A stretch of 64,000 nt of DNA from Chryseobacterium sp. ON_d1 (GCF_006829085.1 NZ_BJTC01000015.1:62001-126000); one strand, 5' to 3'. Shown: positions 1 to 8,834, counted from the stretch's first letter. Made by a program: numbers and translations. The notes: generated from the sequence alone by a model not told the origin.

Positions 1-1176
1 GTCACTCAGCATCAGGTTGCTGTAAGACTGATCTCCTACGGCTCCCGCATCATTAAATCTGCTGATGGTAAGCGCATCAAAAGGACTGGACTGATAAGAA
101 TATCCTCCTCTCAATCTGAACTGCTGTACTCTGTACTCAGCTCCTACTCTTACTTCAGAAAGATTCTTGTAGTTCTCCTTAAAGAAATCATTCAATTCCC
201 TTTCTGCACCTCCATATACTTTATAATCAGGTTTTGTAAGTCCCAGTGTATAATCTACGTTCAATGAGAAATTTTTACTTGCTACAAAAGCCGCACTCAC
301 AGTTGCTTTAAGCGGTGAAGTAAATTTTCTGTTTTCAGCTCCTATATCATCCCCGTAAGTAGCATCGTTATAGAAATAATAATTTCTGTCTATTGACCAG
401 AATGTAGGAGTTTCAAGAGACGCTCCCACCCTGAAATTCGGACTTAGCTTTCCAATTACCCCTAATGAAGCAGAAAAACCTGAAGATCGTTCTGAATAAG
501 GAGTATCCTGCTTACTGAATGCCTCTGTAGAATTATTGGTAAGGTTACGGTAAAATAAAGTATCATATTGATCAATAGAAGCATTAAAGAAATTGAAGCC
601 TGCTCCTAAATATAAATTATGATTATAATTCGCCCCAACCCCAAAGCTCATTTTAGACAGGTTACCATATCTTTCATACATATGCCCTGCCAAAGAAGCA
701 TCTTTAGTGATATCATCTTTATCAAAAGCATACACGATATTATTATTACCCGGTGACTGAATAACATTATCCAGCTGCTGATTGGAAAAATTGATACCAA
801 TATTAATAAACTTCCATGCCGTTTCTGTCATCAGAGGAAATGCAATAATCCCTCCTGCATTACCAAGATCACCTTTTGTTTTACTATAATCTATTGTAGA
901 TCCTGCCCAGGAACTGCTGTTTTTATTTCCTAAAATAGATAAAGTTCCTGAAACCTCTCCTGAAATAGCTACCCCTAAACCTGCCGGGTTGGTAAGCAAT
1001 GAGTTTGCATCCCCACCAAGCGCACCATTAGCTCCAGCCATTGCATTAAACTTAGCCGATCCCACCATAGGAGTATTTGAGTAAACATCCACGGTATTTC
1101 TTATCACAGAAACATCCTGAGCCTGCGCATAAAATGCAGCAGAAATACTCATTATTACTAAAGATTTTTTTAACAT
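1..1176 (-). CDS. OMPP1/FadL/TodX-family outer membrane protein, C-terminus beyond window
   Basis: The minus-strand frame is open from an ATG at 1176 to the window edge (392 codons), so the C-terminus is missing. The N-terminus MLKKSLVIMSISAAFYAQAQ is a signal peptide. The mature protein has the Gly/Asn/Pro-rich opening of FadL-like proteins (GGDANSLLTNPAGLG), followed by alternating aromatic beta-strand segments, as expected of an outer-membrane barrel for hydrophobic substrates. The ligand cannot be told. It starts 29 bp after the stop of the GGFR lipoprotein, so the two are probably one transcription unit. Family assignment rests on recalled pattern, not a search. Confidence 0.8.
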   Translation of the reverse strand, partial: MLKKSLVIMSISAAFYAQAQDVSVIRNTVDVYSNTPMVGSAKFNAMAGANGALGGDANSLLTNPAGLGVAISGEVSGTLSILGNKNSSSWAGSTIDYSKTKGDLGNAGGIIAFPLMTETAWKFINIGINFSNQQLDNVIQSPGNNNIVYAFDKDDITKDASLAGHMYERYGNLSKMSFGVGANYNHNLYLGAGFNFFNASIDQYDTLFYRNLTNNSTEAFSKQDTPYSERSSGFSASLGVIGKLSPNFRVGASLETPTFWSIDRNYYFYNDATYGDDIGAENRKFTSPLKATVSAAFVASKNFSLNVDYTLGLTKPDYKVYGGAERELNDFFKENYKNLSEVRVGAEYRVQQFRLRGGYSYQSSPFDALTISRFNDAGAVGDQSYSNLMLSD

Positions 1177-1205
1177 TATTTTTAAATAGTTTATTAGTTT
1201 GAAAA

Positions 1206-2327
1206 TTATCTGAAGCCACCTCTGCCTCCGCCGCCGGATCTCATTCCGCCTCCGCCGCCGGAACCACCTCTGAAGCCGCCTCCGCCGCCATTGAAGCCTC
1301 CGCTGGATCTGAAGCCTCCTGAATCATTAGATCTGAAGCCTCCATTGCTGTTATTATATCTTGGCTGTGATTGCTGATAATTATAGTTAGGTCTTGTTTG
1401 TGGTGCCGAATTACGGAATCCTCCATTGGATTGTGAATTTCTGAAGCCACCTGAGTTGCTGTTTCTGAAACCACCTGAATTCCCATCTCTGAAACCTCCA
1501 TTACTATTTCTGAAACCACCATTTGAGTTAGCATCTCTGAAGCCTCCGTTATTGGTATTCCTGAAACCGCCATTTCCGTTACTGTTTCTGAAACCTGAAT
1601 TATTGGTATTCGTTCTGTATACTGCGTTGGCGACACCAGTATTCTGGAATCCACCGCCACTCACACCACTTCTTCTGTAGACAGGTCTGTTGTAGTAACC
1701 TCCACCCCAGTAGCCACCTCCGTAGCCCCAGTATGGACTTCCATAATAACCTCCCCAGAATGGATCATAATAGCCTCCCCAATAAGGAGAATAGCCCCAA
1801 TATGGACTTCCCCATCCGAAAGAGCCGCCCCAGCCCCATCCGAATGATCCGCCCCAACCCCAGGATAGGTTTGCACCCCAGCCCCAGCCACGGTTCCAGC
1901 CCCAATATGGGCTATAACCGCCATACCAGCCCCAAGGAGATCCCCATCCCCATGAGTTGTCATAATAGTTGGTCTGGGATCCGGCATAGATTCCCCAATC
2001 AGAATCCGTTGCATTGGAATTCCAGTTGGTATTTGTATTACTCCAGTCATTATATCTGTTCTGTTGCTCTCTGGAATTCGCTTCTGCATTTTGAATAACA
2101 TTGGAATCCTGATAGTAGTCATAATATTCTCCTACTCTGTTTCCGCTATCATTGATGATAACTCCTTCAGGTAGCGTATCCTTATTGGGGTCGTAATACA
2201 CCCCGTCTGTCTCGCTATACCCTCCCATCTGAGCACCACAAGACACAAGCAATAATCCGCCTGACACAGCCAGAATCCCTTTGGATCTTAGCAGATCAAG
2301 CAAATTTTTATGTATATTTCTTTTCAT
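1206..2327 (-). CDS. Trp/Gly/Tyr-rich lipoprotein with GGFR repeats
   Basis: Predicted lipoprotein of 373 aa with a signal peptide and lipobox ending at Cys30 (LLLVSC). After an acidic, Asn-rich stretch there is a Trp/Gly/Tyr-rich block (about residues 125-215, units such as GWGWGGSFG and SPYWG). Next comes an array of about a dozen GFR-containing units (GGFRNSN, GGFRDGN, about 225-320) and a poly-Gly/Arg tail ending GGFR. No catalytic motif is visible. The composition suggests a low-complexity surface or periplasmic protein that could self-associate or bind polyanions, which is inference. The gene diverges from proS and lies 29 bp upstream of the FadL-like gene. Several long overlapping frames here are by-products of the repeats. 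Confidence 0.85.
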   Translation of the reverse strand: MKRNIHKNLLDLLRSKGILAVSGGLLLVSCGAQMGGYSETDGVYYDPNKDTLPEGVIINDSGNRVGEYYDYYQDSNVIQNAEANSREQQNRYNDWSNTNTNWNSNATDSDWGIYAGSQTNYYDNSWGWGSPWGWYGGYSPYWGWNRGWGWGANLSWGWGGSFGWGWGGSFGWGSPYWGYSPYWGGYYDPFWGGYYGSPYWGYGGGYWGGGYYNRPVYRRSGVSGGGFQNTGVANAVYRTNTNNSGFRNSNGNGGFRNTNNGGFRDANSNGGFRNSNGGFRDGNSGGFRNSNSGGFRNSQSNGGFRNSAPQTRPNYNYQQSQPRYNNSNGGFRSNDSGGFRSSGGFNGGGGGFRGGSGGGGGMRSGGGGRGGFR

Positions 2328-2354
2328 GATAACGTAAAAATTTTTAATTTAAAT

Positions 2355-2362
2355 TATATTTG
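2355..2362 (+). promoter_or_regulatory. -7 box of the proS promoter
   Basis: TATATTTG fits the Bacteroidota -7 consensus TAnnTTTG. It lies 110 bp upstream of the ATG at 2472 and downstream of an in-frame start at 2310, which therefore cannot be used from this promoter. No clear TTG is seen at -33. Confidence 0.6.
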
Positions 2363-2471
2363 CAATCTGTACCAAAAATGTACCAAAACACCGGTAGAAA
2401 AATCTATCAAAAATAGATTTTTATTTTTAGATAACAATAATGTACAAAAGTTAAAAAAATTTAAAAAAATA

Positions 2472-3947
2472 ATGGCAAAATTAACCTCAAGAAGCGAAGA
2501 TTACAGCAAATGGTATAATGAGTTGGTTGTAAAAGCTGATTTAGCTGAAAATTCAGGTGTGCGCGGATGTATGGTGATCAAACCGTACGGCTATGCAATC
2601 TGGGAAAAAATGCGTGATGAAATGGATAAAAAATTCAAAGAAACAGGTCACGTTAACGCATACTTCCCGCTTTTTGTGCCCAAGAGCTTGTTTGAGGCAG
2701 AGGAAAAAAATGCAGAAGGTTTTGCAAAAGAATGCGCTGTTGTTACCCACTACAGGTTAAAAACCGATCCGGACAACCCATCCAAACTGATTGTAGATCC
2801 GGATGCAAAACTGGAAGAGGAACTTATCGTTCGTCCTACTTCAGAAGCAATTATCTGGAATACATATAAAAACTGGATCCAGTCTTACAGAGACTTACCG
2901 ATATTGATCAACCAATGGGCTAATGTGGTTCGCTGGGAAATGAGAACACGTCTTTTCTTAAGAACAGCAGAGTTCTTATGGCAGGAAGGGCACACTGCTC
3001 ACGCTACAAAAGATGAAGCAGTTGAAGAAGCAGAAAAAATGAATAAAGTATATGCTGATTTTGCAGAAAACTTTATGGCGATCCCAGTTATTCAAGGATT
3101 AAAAACTCCTTCTGAGAGATTTGCAGGAGCTGATGAAACGTATTGCATAGAAGCTTTAATGCAGGATGGAAAGGCTTTACAGGCCGGAACTTCACACTTC
3201 TTGGGTCAGAATTTCGCAAAAGCATTTGACGTAAAATTCACCAATAAAGAAGGCAAAATTGAGCATGCATGGGCTACTTCATGGGGAACATCAACCCGAC
3301 TGATGGGAGCTTTGATTATGACGCATTCTGATGATTTCGGATTGGTACTGCCTCCTACTCTTGCCCCAATCCAGGTAGTGATTGTACCTATCTTCAAAGG
3401 GGAAGAGCAGCTGGAGCAGATCAGCGAAGTCGCTTTGGATATTCAGGCTAAACTGAGAGCAAAAGGAATTTCTGTGAAATTTGATAACGACACTCAAAAC
3501 AAACCAGGATGGAAATTTGCAGAATATGAATTGAAAGGGGTACCTGTAAGAATTGCCATGGGACCAAGAGATCTGGAGAATAAATCTGTGGAAATCGCAA
3601 GAAGGGATAACCTGACTAAAGAAGTTCGTTCTATTGAAGGATTGGATTCGTATATTGAAGATCTATTGAAAACCATTCAGCAGGATATTTACAATAAAGC
3701 ATTTGAATTCAGAAAAAATAATATCACAAAAGTGGATACTTATGAAGAATTCAAAAAAGTTCTTGAAGAGAAAGGTGGTTTCATCTATGCTCATTGGGAT
3801 GGTACTGCTGAGGAAGAGGAACAGATTAAAGATGAAACAAAGGCAACCATCAGATGTATTCCTTTGGATGATGATGTAGAAGAAGGAATTTCATTGATCT
3901 CCGGAAAACCGTCTAAGAGACGTGTGTTATTCGCAAAAGCTTATTAA
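2472..3947 (+). CDS. proS: Prolyl-tRNA synthetase, archaeal/eukaryotic type
   Basis: Charges tRNA-Pro with proline in the cytoplasm. The 491-aa length and the N-terminus (SEDYSKWYNELVVKADLAE) fit the short ProRS type without the editing insertion that Bacteroidota share with archaea and eukaryotes. Class II motif 2 is seen as TRLFLRTAEFLWQEGHTAH, and motif 3 lies near GTSTRLMGALIMTH. The anticodon-binding domain (about 280-380) is followed by the C-terminal domain ending KRRVLFAKAY. The start at 2472 (MAKLTSR) is preferred over the in-frame start at 2310 because the -7 box at 2355-2362 lies between them. The mRNA leader is about 105 nt. Divergent from the GGFR lipoprotein. Confidence 0.97.
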   Translation: MAKLTSRSEDYSKWYNELVVKADLAENSGVRGCMVIKPYGYAIWEKMRDEMDKKFKETGHVNAYFPLFVPKSLFEAEEKNAEGFAKECAVVTHYRLKTDPDNPSKLIVDPDAKLEEELIVRPTSEAIIWNTYKNWIQSYRDLPILINQWANVVRWEMRTRLFLRTAEFLWQEGHTAHATKDEAVEEAEKMNKVYADFAENFMAIPVIQGLKTPSERFAGADETYCIEALMQDGKALQAGTSHFLGQNFAKAFDVKFTNKEGKIEHAWATSWGTSTRLMGALIMTHSDDFGLVLPPTLAPIQVVIVPIFKGEEQLEQISEVALDIQAKLRAKGISVKFDNDTQNKPGWKFAEYELKGVPVRIAMGPRDLENKSVEIARRDNLTKEVRSIEGLDSYIEDLLKTIQQDIYNKAFEFRKNNITKVDTYEEFKKVLEEKGGFIYAHWDGTAEEEEQIKDETKATIRCIPLDDDVEEGISLISGKPSKRRVLFAKAY

Positions 3948-4065
3948 TAATTTTAATGATTTAAAAAAAAAGCATTAATTTTCAAAGAAATATTCAAAAA
4001 AAAGTGACATTTGGACGGATTTTTGTTTAAATTTATCTCAACATTAATCAAAAAAATTTATTATT

Positions 4066-5403
4066 ATGTCTTTAAATGTCATTGATTTAATTAAAGGACA
4101 ATTAGGTCCCGCTCTGGTTTCACAAGCTGCATCGCAGTTTGGAGAAAGTGAATCCGGTATTTCTAAAGCAATTGGCGGATTGTTACCTGCGGTAGTAGGT
4201 GGATTGGCCAATAATGCAGATAAGCCTGGCGTTGTGGATGCAATTACACAAGCATCTTCAAGCGGAATTTTAGGAAACTTATTGGGCGGTTCGTCTAATA
4301 ATTCTATTATTTCAAACCTGCTGTCTTCAATTTTTGGAGATAAGGTAGGTGCATTGGTAAATTCCATTGCCAGTTTTTCAGGAGTGAGTAACACCACTGC
4401 AGGTTCTTTATTAAACCTGGTGACTGGAGCTACAGTAGGCACTGTTGGAAAATACGCAGCAGACAATAATTTGGGTGCTTCAGGTATTTCCAGCTTACTG
4501 AATGATCAGAAAGGCATTATTTCTTCTCTATTGCCCGCAGGTCTTTCTTTAGCTTCCTTTGGATTAGGAGCTGAAAACTGGTTTGGCCAGGCAAAAGAAA
4601 CAGTTTCTTCAGTAACATCCACTGCTAAAGATAATATTGCAGAAGGGGTTGCTACAGCAAGAGAAAATGTTGCAGAAGGAGCAAGAGAAGTGAGAGAAAG
4701 ATTTGAAAATAACAACAATAATAATCAAGGCGGAGGTTCAATCTGGAAATGGTTGCTTCCGCTTTTATTATTGATAGCAGCTGCTTATTTCTTATGGAAA
4801 CAGTGTGAGAAAAAGCAGACAACTACAACAACTACCGCTACATCTGATTCAGCCGCAACTGGTTCAACTACTGATACCGCTGCTGCAACAGGAACGGGAA
4901 CAGCAACCCCTGCTCCTGCAACTGCAAAAACAGATGAAAACATTGATCTTAACGGAGTAATGTTAAAAGGGTACAAAGGCGGAATGGAAGATCAGATGAT
5001 TACTTTCCTGAAATCCGGAGGGTATAAAAATGCTGCTGATGACGCTGCGTTGAAAAATAAATGGTACGATTTCGATCACGTTAATTTCAAAATGGGAAGC
5101 TCTACTGAACTTGAAGCAGGTTCACAAGGCCAGCTGGATAACCTGGTAGCTATCCTTAAAGCTTTCCCTGAAGCGAAAATCAAAATCGGAGGTTATACAG
5201 ATAAAACCGGAAACGAAGCTTCAAACGTAAAATTATCAAAAGCCAGAGCTGAATTTATCAAGGCTGCTCTAGGCAAAGCAGGAGTTGGAGCTCAGGTAAT
5301 TGCTGCTGACGGATACGGAAGCCAATTTGCTAAAGTAGACGCTAAAGCTTCTGATGCGGAAAGAGCTGCTGACAGAAAAATGTCTGTAAGATTTGCCAAA
5401 TAA
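4066..5403 (+). CDS. DUF937 domain protein with C-terminal OmpA domain
   Basis: A 445-aa protein with three parts. Residues 1-170 are a hydrophobic Gly/Ser/Leu-rich DUF937-type region (IGGLLPAVVGGLANN). Residues about 174-215 are a charged segment with repeated AxExVAEGARE motifs. A single membrane helix follows at about 227-244 (WLLPLLLLIAAAYFLW), then a Thr/Ala linker, then an OmpA-like peptidoglycan-binding domain at about 335-445 (FKMGSSTELE, IGGYTDKTGNEASNVKLSKARA). There is no signal peptide, so the helix is likely a signal anchor placing the OmpA part in the periplasm. DUF937 function is unknown. A strong terminator follows. Confidence 0.85.
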   Translation: MSLNVIDLIKGQLGPALVSQAASQFGESESGISKAIGGLLPAVVGGLANNADKPGVVDAITQASSSGILGNLLGGSSNNSIISNLLSSIFGDKVGALVNSIASFSGVSNTTAGSLLNLVTGATVGTVGKYAADNNLGASGISSLLNDQKGIISSLLPAGLSLASFGLGAENWFGQAKETVSSVTSTAKDNIAEGVATARENVAEGAREVRERFENNNNNNQGGGSIWKWLLPLLLLIAAAYFLWKQCEKKQTTTTTTATSDSAATGSTTDTAAATGTGTATPAPATAKTDENIDLNGVMLKGYKGGMEDQMITFLKSGGYKNAADDAALKNKWYDFDHVNFKMGSSTELEAGSQGQLDNLVAILKAFPEAKIKIGGYTDKTGNEASNVKLSKARAEFIKAALGKAGVGAQVIAADGYGSQFAKVDAKASDAERAADRKMSVRFAK

Positions 5404-5426
5404 TCTTTAGACTCAATAAAAATTAG

Positions 5427-5455
5427 ATCCCGGGAATGATTTCCCGGGATTTTTT
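5427..5455 (+). terminator. Intrinsic terminator
   Basis: Arms ATCCCGGGAA (5427-5436) and TTCCCGGGAT (5441-5450) form a perfect 10-bp stem with a TGAT loop, followed by five T. It closes the DUF937-OmpA gene. Confidence 0.9.
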
Positions 5456-5489
5456 CATGCAGTGATTTTTCTATTTACATTTATTTAAT

Positions 5490-5512
5490 TAAATTTGTTA
5501 GTCATTTCTAAC
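5490..5512 (+). promoter_or_regulatory. mntH promoter and possible operator
   Basis: TAAATTTG (5490-5497) matches TAnnTTTG. A perfect inverted repeat, GTTAG (5497-5501), 6 nt, CTAAC (5508-5512), overlaps its downstream edge, where a metal-responsive repressor would block transcription. The regulator family is not known from this window. Confidence 0.45.
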
Positions 5513-5516
5513 ATTT

Positions 5517-6851
5517 ATGAATTTCAATATAAAAAGCGCCTGGCGAAAAGATAAAACCAATCATTCCTTATCAGAGGTTTATTCATCGATCAAAGTACCC
5601 AAAAATGCAACTTTCTGGAGAAAATATCTTGCCTTTGCAGGACCAGGACTGATGATTGCAGTAGGCTATATGGATCCGGGAAACTGGGCAACGGATATTG
5701 CAGGAGGAGCCCAGTTTGGATATACACTCCTTTCGGTTATTCTTATTTCCAATATTTTTGCGATGGTTTTACAGCACTTATCTGTGAAACTCGGAGTTGT
5801 TGCCGAAAGAGATCTTGCACAGGCGTGCAGGGACCACTTCAGTCCAACCACCAATTTTATACTTTGGCTATTCTGTGAAATTGCCATTGCTGCCTGCGAT
5901 CTCGCGGAAGTCATCGGCTCAGCGATTGCTTTAAACCTGTTGTTTCATATCCCTCTCACCTGGGGTATTGTCATCACAACAGTGGATGTATTAATTATCC
6001 TTTTGCTTCAGGCTAAAGGTTTCCGATGGATTGAGAGTATTGTAGGGGGGCTTATATTCATCATTCTGGCTTGTTTTGTGTATGAAATTGTAATTTCCAA
6101 ACCAGCATTCAATGAAATTCTGGGAGGGCTGGTCCCACAAAAAGAAATTATTCAGAATCCTGCTATGCTTTATATTGCGATCGGGATTTTAGGAGCTACC
6201 GTAATGCCTCACAACCTGTATCTGCACAGCAGTATTGTGCAAACCAGAGATTATACCCGTGATACCAAAGGAAAAAAAGAAGCCATTAAGTTTGCCACCA
6301 TAGACAGTACGGTTTCACTGATGCTGGCTTTCTTCATCAATGCCGCAATACTTATTCTGGCAGCAGCTACATTCCATACTACCGGGAATGAACATGTGGC
6401 TGATATTCATGACGCCTACAAAATGCTCACCCCTATCTTGGGAGCTTCCATGGCAAGTATTGCGTTTGCAATTGCATTACTGGCTTCCGGACAAAACTCT
6501 ACACTGACAGGGACACTTGCGGGACAGATCGTCATGGAAGGATTTCTGAATATCAGATTAAAACCTTGGCTGAGAAGATTAATCACAAGGCTTATTGCTG
6601 TCATTCCGGCGCTTATTGTTGCTATTCTTTACGGAGAGCAGGGAACCACTGAATTATTGGTTTTAAGTCAGGTAATTCTTTCCATGCAGTTGAGTTTTGC
6701 TGTTGTTCCGCTGGTGATGTTTACCAATGACAAAGCCAAAATGGGTGAGTTTGTCAATAAACCTTTCCTGAAAATCTGTGTATGGATTATTTCCATGATC
6801 ATTATTGTATTAAATCTGTATCTTTTGTATCAGACATTTACAGGAAAATAA
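5517..6851 (+). CDS. mntH: Nramp-family divalent metal transporter MntH
   Basis: Proton-coupled importer of Mn2+/Fe2+ in the inner membrane. It is 444 aa with about 11 hydrophobic helices. The family signatures are present: the unwound TM1 motif MDPGNW (Asp and Asn bind metal) and the TM6 motif MPHNLYLHS with its metal-site Met and His. The N-terminal 35 residues are hydrophilic and lie in the cytoplasm. It is a single-gene unit with its own promoter, and an inverted repeat between promoter and ATG suggests metal-dependent repression. No regulator gene is adjacent. Confidence 0.95.
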   Translation: MNFNIKSAWRKDKTNHSLSEVYSSIKVPKNATFWRKYLAFAGPGLMIAVGYMDPGNWATDIAGGAQFGYTLLSVILISNIFAMVLQHLSVKLGVVAERDLAQACRDHFSPTTNFILWLFCEIAIAACDLAEVIGSAIALNLLFHIPLTWGIVITTVDVLIILLLQAKGFRWIESIVGGLIFIILACFVYEIVISKPAFNEILGGLVPQKEIIQNPAMLYIAIGILGATVMPHNLYLHSSIVQTRDYTRDTKGKKEAIKFATIDSTVSLMLAFFINAAILILAAATFHTTGNEHVADIHDAYKMLTPILGASMASIAFAIALLASGQNSTLTGTLAGQIVMEGFLNIRLKPWLRRLITRLIAVIPALIVAILYGEQGTTELLVLSQVILSMQLSFAVVPLVMFTNDKAKMGEFVNKPFLKICVWIISMIIIVLNLYLLYQTFTGK

Positions 6852-7029
6852 AAAGTGATGCTCAGTTTTCATAGCTAAAGTGAATGGTCAATGGTCAGTT
6901 TTTACTTTGTAAAATCAATTTTTATACACACTCTTATAAATTCACAGGCGAAGCCAATTGACATATTCCCTATTCATCACTCCGCTCACCTGCTCACCAT
7001 TTTTCTGCCTTAATGTCCTGATTTTAGAT

Positions 7030-7046
7030 TTGGCAGGCTCTTTGTC
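7030..7046 (+). promoter_or_regulatory. Sigma54-like -24/-12 element before grpE
   Basis: TTGGCAGG, 4 nt, TTGT (7030-7045) fits the RpoN consensus TGGCACG-N4-TTGC at most positions. GG is in the -24 place, and the -12 GC is GT here. It would start transcription near 7057, 17 nt before the grpE ATG. No TAnnTTTG box is apparent nearby. Inference from sequence only. Confidence 0.4.
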
Positions 7047-7073
7047 AAACAATCTGTAAATAAATATTGAATT

Positions 7074-7610
7074 ATGGAAAACCAGGATATTAACGAAGAA
7101 AGCATCAATAATCAGGAAGAAAACAATGTTCAGAATGACGCAACTTCTCAGGACAATGTGACAGCTGCACCTTCTCCGGAAGAACTTTTGGCAGAAGAAA
7201 AAGACCGTTACATCAGATTGTATGCTGAATTCGAAAATTATAAAAAAAGAACGACTAAAGAGAAGATGGAATTCTTCCAGTATGCCAATCAGGAAATGAT
7301 GGTTTCAATGTTAGGCGTTTTAGATGATTTTGAAAGAGCACTGAAAGAAATTGCTAAAAACGGAAATCCGGCTGATCTGCAGGGTGTTGAACTGATCTAT
7401 CAGAAATTCAAGAATAAACTTACCGAAAAAGGCTTAAAAACAATGGAAGTAAAGGCTGGTGATAGCTTTGATGTTGATTTCCATGAAGCGATTACCCAGA
7501 TTCCTGCTCCATCGGAAGATTTGAAAGGAAAAATCGTAGACGTTATTGAAACAGGATATACTTTAAATGATAAAGTAATCCGTTTTGCAAAAGTAGTAAC
7601 AGGAAATTAA
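7074..7610 (+). CDS. grpE: Nucleotide exchange factor GrpE
   Basis: Releases ADP from DnaK during the chaperone cycle. The 178-aa protein has an acidic, Asn/Gln-rich, disordered N-terminus (1-40). A long coiled-coil helix follows (about 45-90, RYIRLYAEFENYKKRTTKEK), then the C-terminal beta domain with the signature FDVDFHEAITQIPAP. It stands 101 bp upstream of dnaJ in the same direction; dnaK is not in this window. The sigma54-like element upstream, rather than a standard -7 box, suggests stress-specific control. Confidence 0.97.
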   Translation: MENQDINEESINNQEENNVQNDATSQDNVTAAPSPEELLAEEKDRYIRLYAEFENYKKRTTKEKMEFFQYANQEMMVSMLGVLDDFERALKEIAKNGNPADLQGVELIYQKFKNKLTEKGLKTMEVKAGDSFDVDFHEAITQIPAPSEDLKGKIVDVIETGYTLNDKVIRFAKVVTGN

Positions 7611-7612
7611 AA

Positions 7613-7705
7613 TTCATAAATGATAAATGATGAGTGATAATTGATGAATATTTCACTTATTAGCTTTAATGTATCTTTTATCATTTATCAATAATCAATT
7701 ATAAA
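7613..7705. repeat. AT-rich intergenic repeat between grpE and dnaJ
   Basis: The left part (ATAAATGATGAGTGATAATTG) and the right part (ATCATTTATCAATAATC, then AATTATAAAATTG) are roughly inverted. The right part closely matches the element before tsaE at about 54943 and the one before folP. Confidence 0.5.
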
Positions 7706-7711
7706 ATTGTC

Positions 7712-8827
7712 ATGTCAAAAAGAGATTATTACGAGGTTCTTGAGATCAGCAAATCTGCATCAGGCGACGAAATAAAAAAAGCATACCGTAAAATGGCCAT
7801 CAAATATCACCCGGATAAAAATCCAGGAGATAAAGAGGCTGAAGAAAAATTTAAAGAAGCTGCTGAAGCTTATGAAGTTCTTAGCGATGATCAGAAGCGT
7901 GCCAGATATGACCAGTTCGGCCATGCCGGAATGGGCGGAAATGGAGGTTTCGGAGGCGGAGGCTTCGGAGGCGGAATGAATATGGAAGATATTTTCAGCC
8001 AGTTTGGAGATATTTTCGGAGGCGGTTTCGGAGGATTTGGTGGTGGTGGCGGCCGCCAGCAGGTGAAGGGTTCCAATTTAAGAATCAGAATCAAGCTGAA
8101 TCTTGAAGAAATGGTCAACGGAACTCAGAAAACCATTAAAGTGAAAAAAATGAAGATGGCGGAAGGCGCTACTTCAAAAACATGTCCAACCTGTAACGGT
8201 TCCGGTGTTCAGCTGAAAGTAATGAATACGATGTTTGGCCAGATGCAGACGCAGACTACCTGCAGTACCTGCCAGGGAATCGGTAAAGTCGCCGATAAAA
8301 TTCCTGCGGGTGCCAACGCACAGGGGCTTGTTAAAGATGAGGAGGAAATTACAATCAACATTCCTGCAGGGGCAAGAGACGGTATTCAGCTTAATGTAAG
8401 AGGAAAAGGAAATGATGCGCCGTTCGGAGGAACTCCGGGGGATTTATTGGTAATCATTGAAGAGGAAGTAGACCAAACTATCAAGAGAGAAGGAGACAAT
8501 CTTCACCAGGAGCTTTACGTTTCATTTGCTGAAGCTGCTTTGGGAACCAAAAAGGAAATCCCTACAGTAGGCGGAAAAGTAAAAATTACTGTTGATCCGG
8601 GAACACAGTCCGGAAAGATCTTAAGATTGGCAGGAAAGGGACTTCCAAGTATTGACAGCTACGGAAAAGGAGATATGTTTATTCACATCAATGTATGGAC
8701 ACCACAGAAACTTACCAAAGAACAGAAAGACTTCTTTGAAAAGCAGATGTCCAGCGGAGAAATGGTTGCAGAGCCATCCGGAAAGGAAAAAACTTTTTTT
8801 GATAAAGTAAAAGATTTATTCAACTAA
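7712..8827 (+). CDS. dnaJ: Chaperone DnaJ with reduced zinc-finger domain
   Basis: Hsp40 co-chaperone that delivers substrates to DnaK and stimulates its ATPase. It has a J domain at 1-70 (HPD at 33-35), a Gly/Phe region at 73-116, and C-terminal substrate-binding domains. The cysteine-rich region holds only two CxxCxGxG motifs (C158/C161 and C184/C187), whereas canonical DnaJ has four. The spacing and the sequence between them match motifs 2 and 3, so zinc centre II is kept. Centre I is replaced by KMKMAEGAT on one side and DKIPAGANAQ on the other. The rest of the protein is normal, so it is probably functional. Terminator at 8835. Confidence 0.95.
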   Translation: MSKRDYYEVLEISKSASGDEIKKAYRKMAIKYHPDKNPGDKEAEEKFKEAAEAYEVLSDDQKRARYDQFGHAGMGGNGGFGGGGFGGGMNMEDIFSQFGDIFGGGFGGFGGGGGRQQVKGSNLRIRIKLNLEEMVNGTQKTIKVKKMKMAEGATSKTCPTCNGSGVQLKVMNTMFGQMQTQTTCSTCQGIGKVADKIPAGANAQGLVKDEEEITINIPAGARDGIQLNVRGKGNDAPFGGTPGDLLVIIEEEVDQTIKREGDNLHQELYVSFAEAALGTKKEIPTVGGKVKITVDPGTQSGKILRLAGKGLPSIDSYGKGDMFIHINVWTPQKLTKEQKDFFEKQMSSGEMVAEPSGKEKTFFDKVKDLFN

Positions 8828-8834
8828 AAATATA

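Noticed and set aside
1420..1680. Regular short repeats considered as a CRISPR array
   Set aside because: Repeats are in frame, variable in length and encode GGFR units inside a lipoprotein gene; there are no unique spacers.
1241..2122. Long open frames overlapping the GGFR lipoprotein on both strands
   Set aside because: They are other-frame readings of the repeat DNA with repetitive, non-protein-like composition.
2378..2430. Short ORF (12 codons) plus AT hairpin in the proS leader as a proline attenuator
   Set aside because: The ORF has no proline codon, and the hairpin (AAAAATCTAT/ATAGATTTTT) is weak and AT-only, so it does not make a convincing attenuator.
2310..2471. 54-residue N-terminal extension of ProS
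   Set aside because: The -7 box TATATTTG at 2355-2362 lies inside it, and the sequence has no similarity to ProRS; the ATG at 2472 fits the family.
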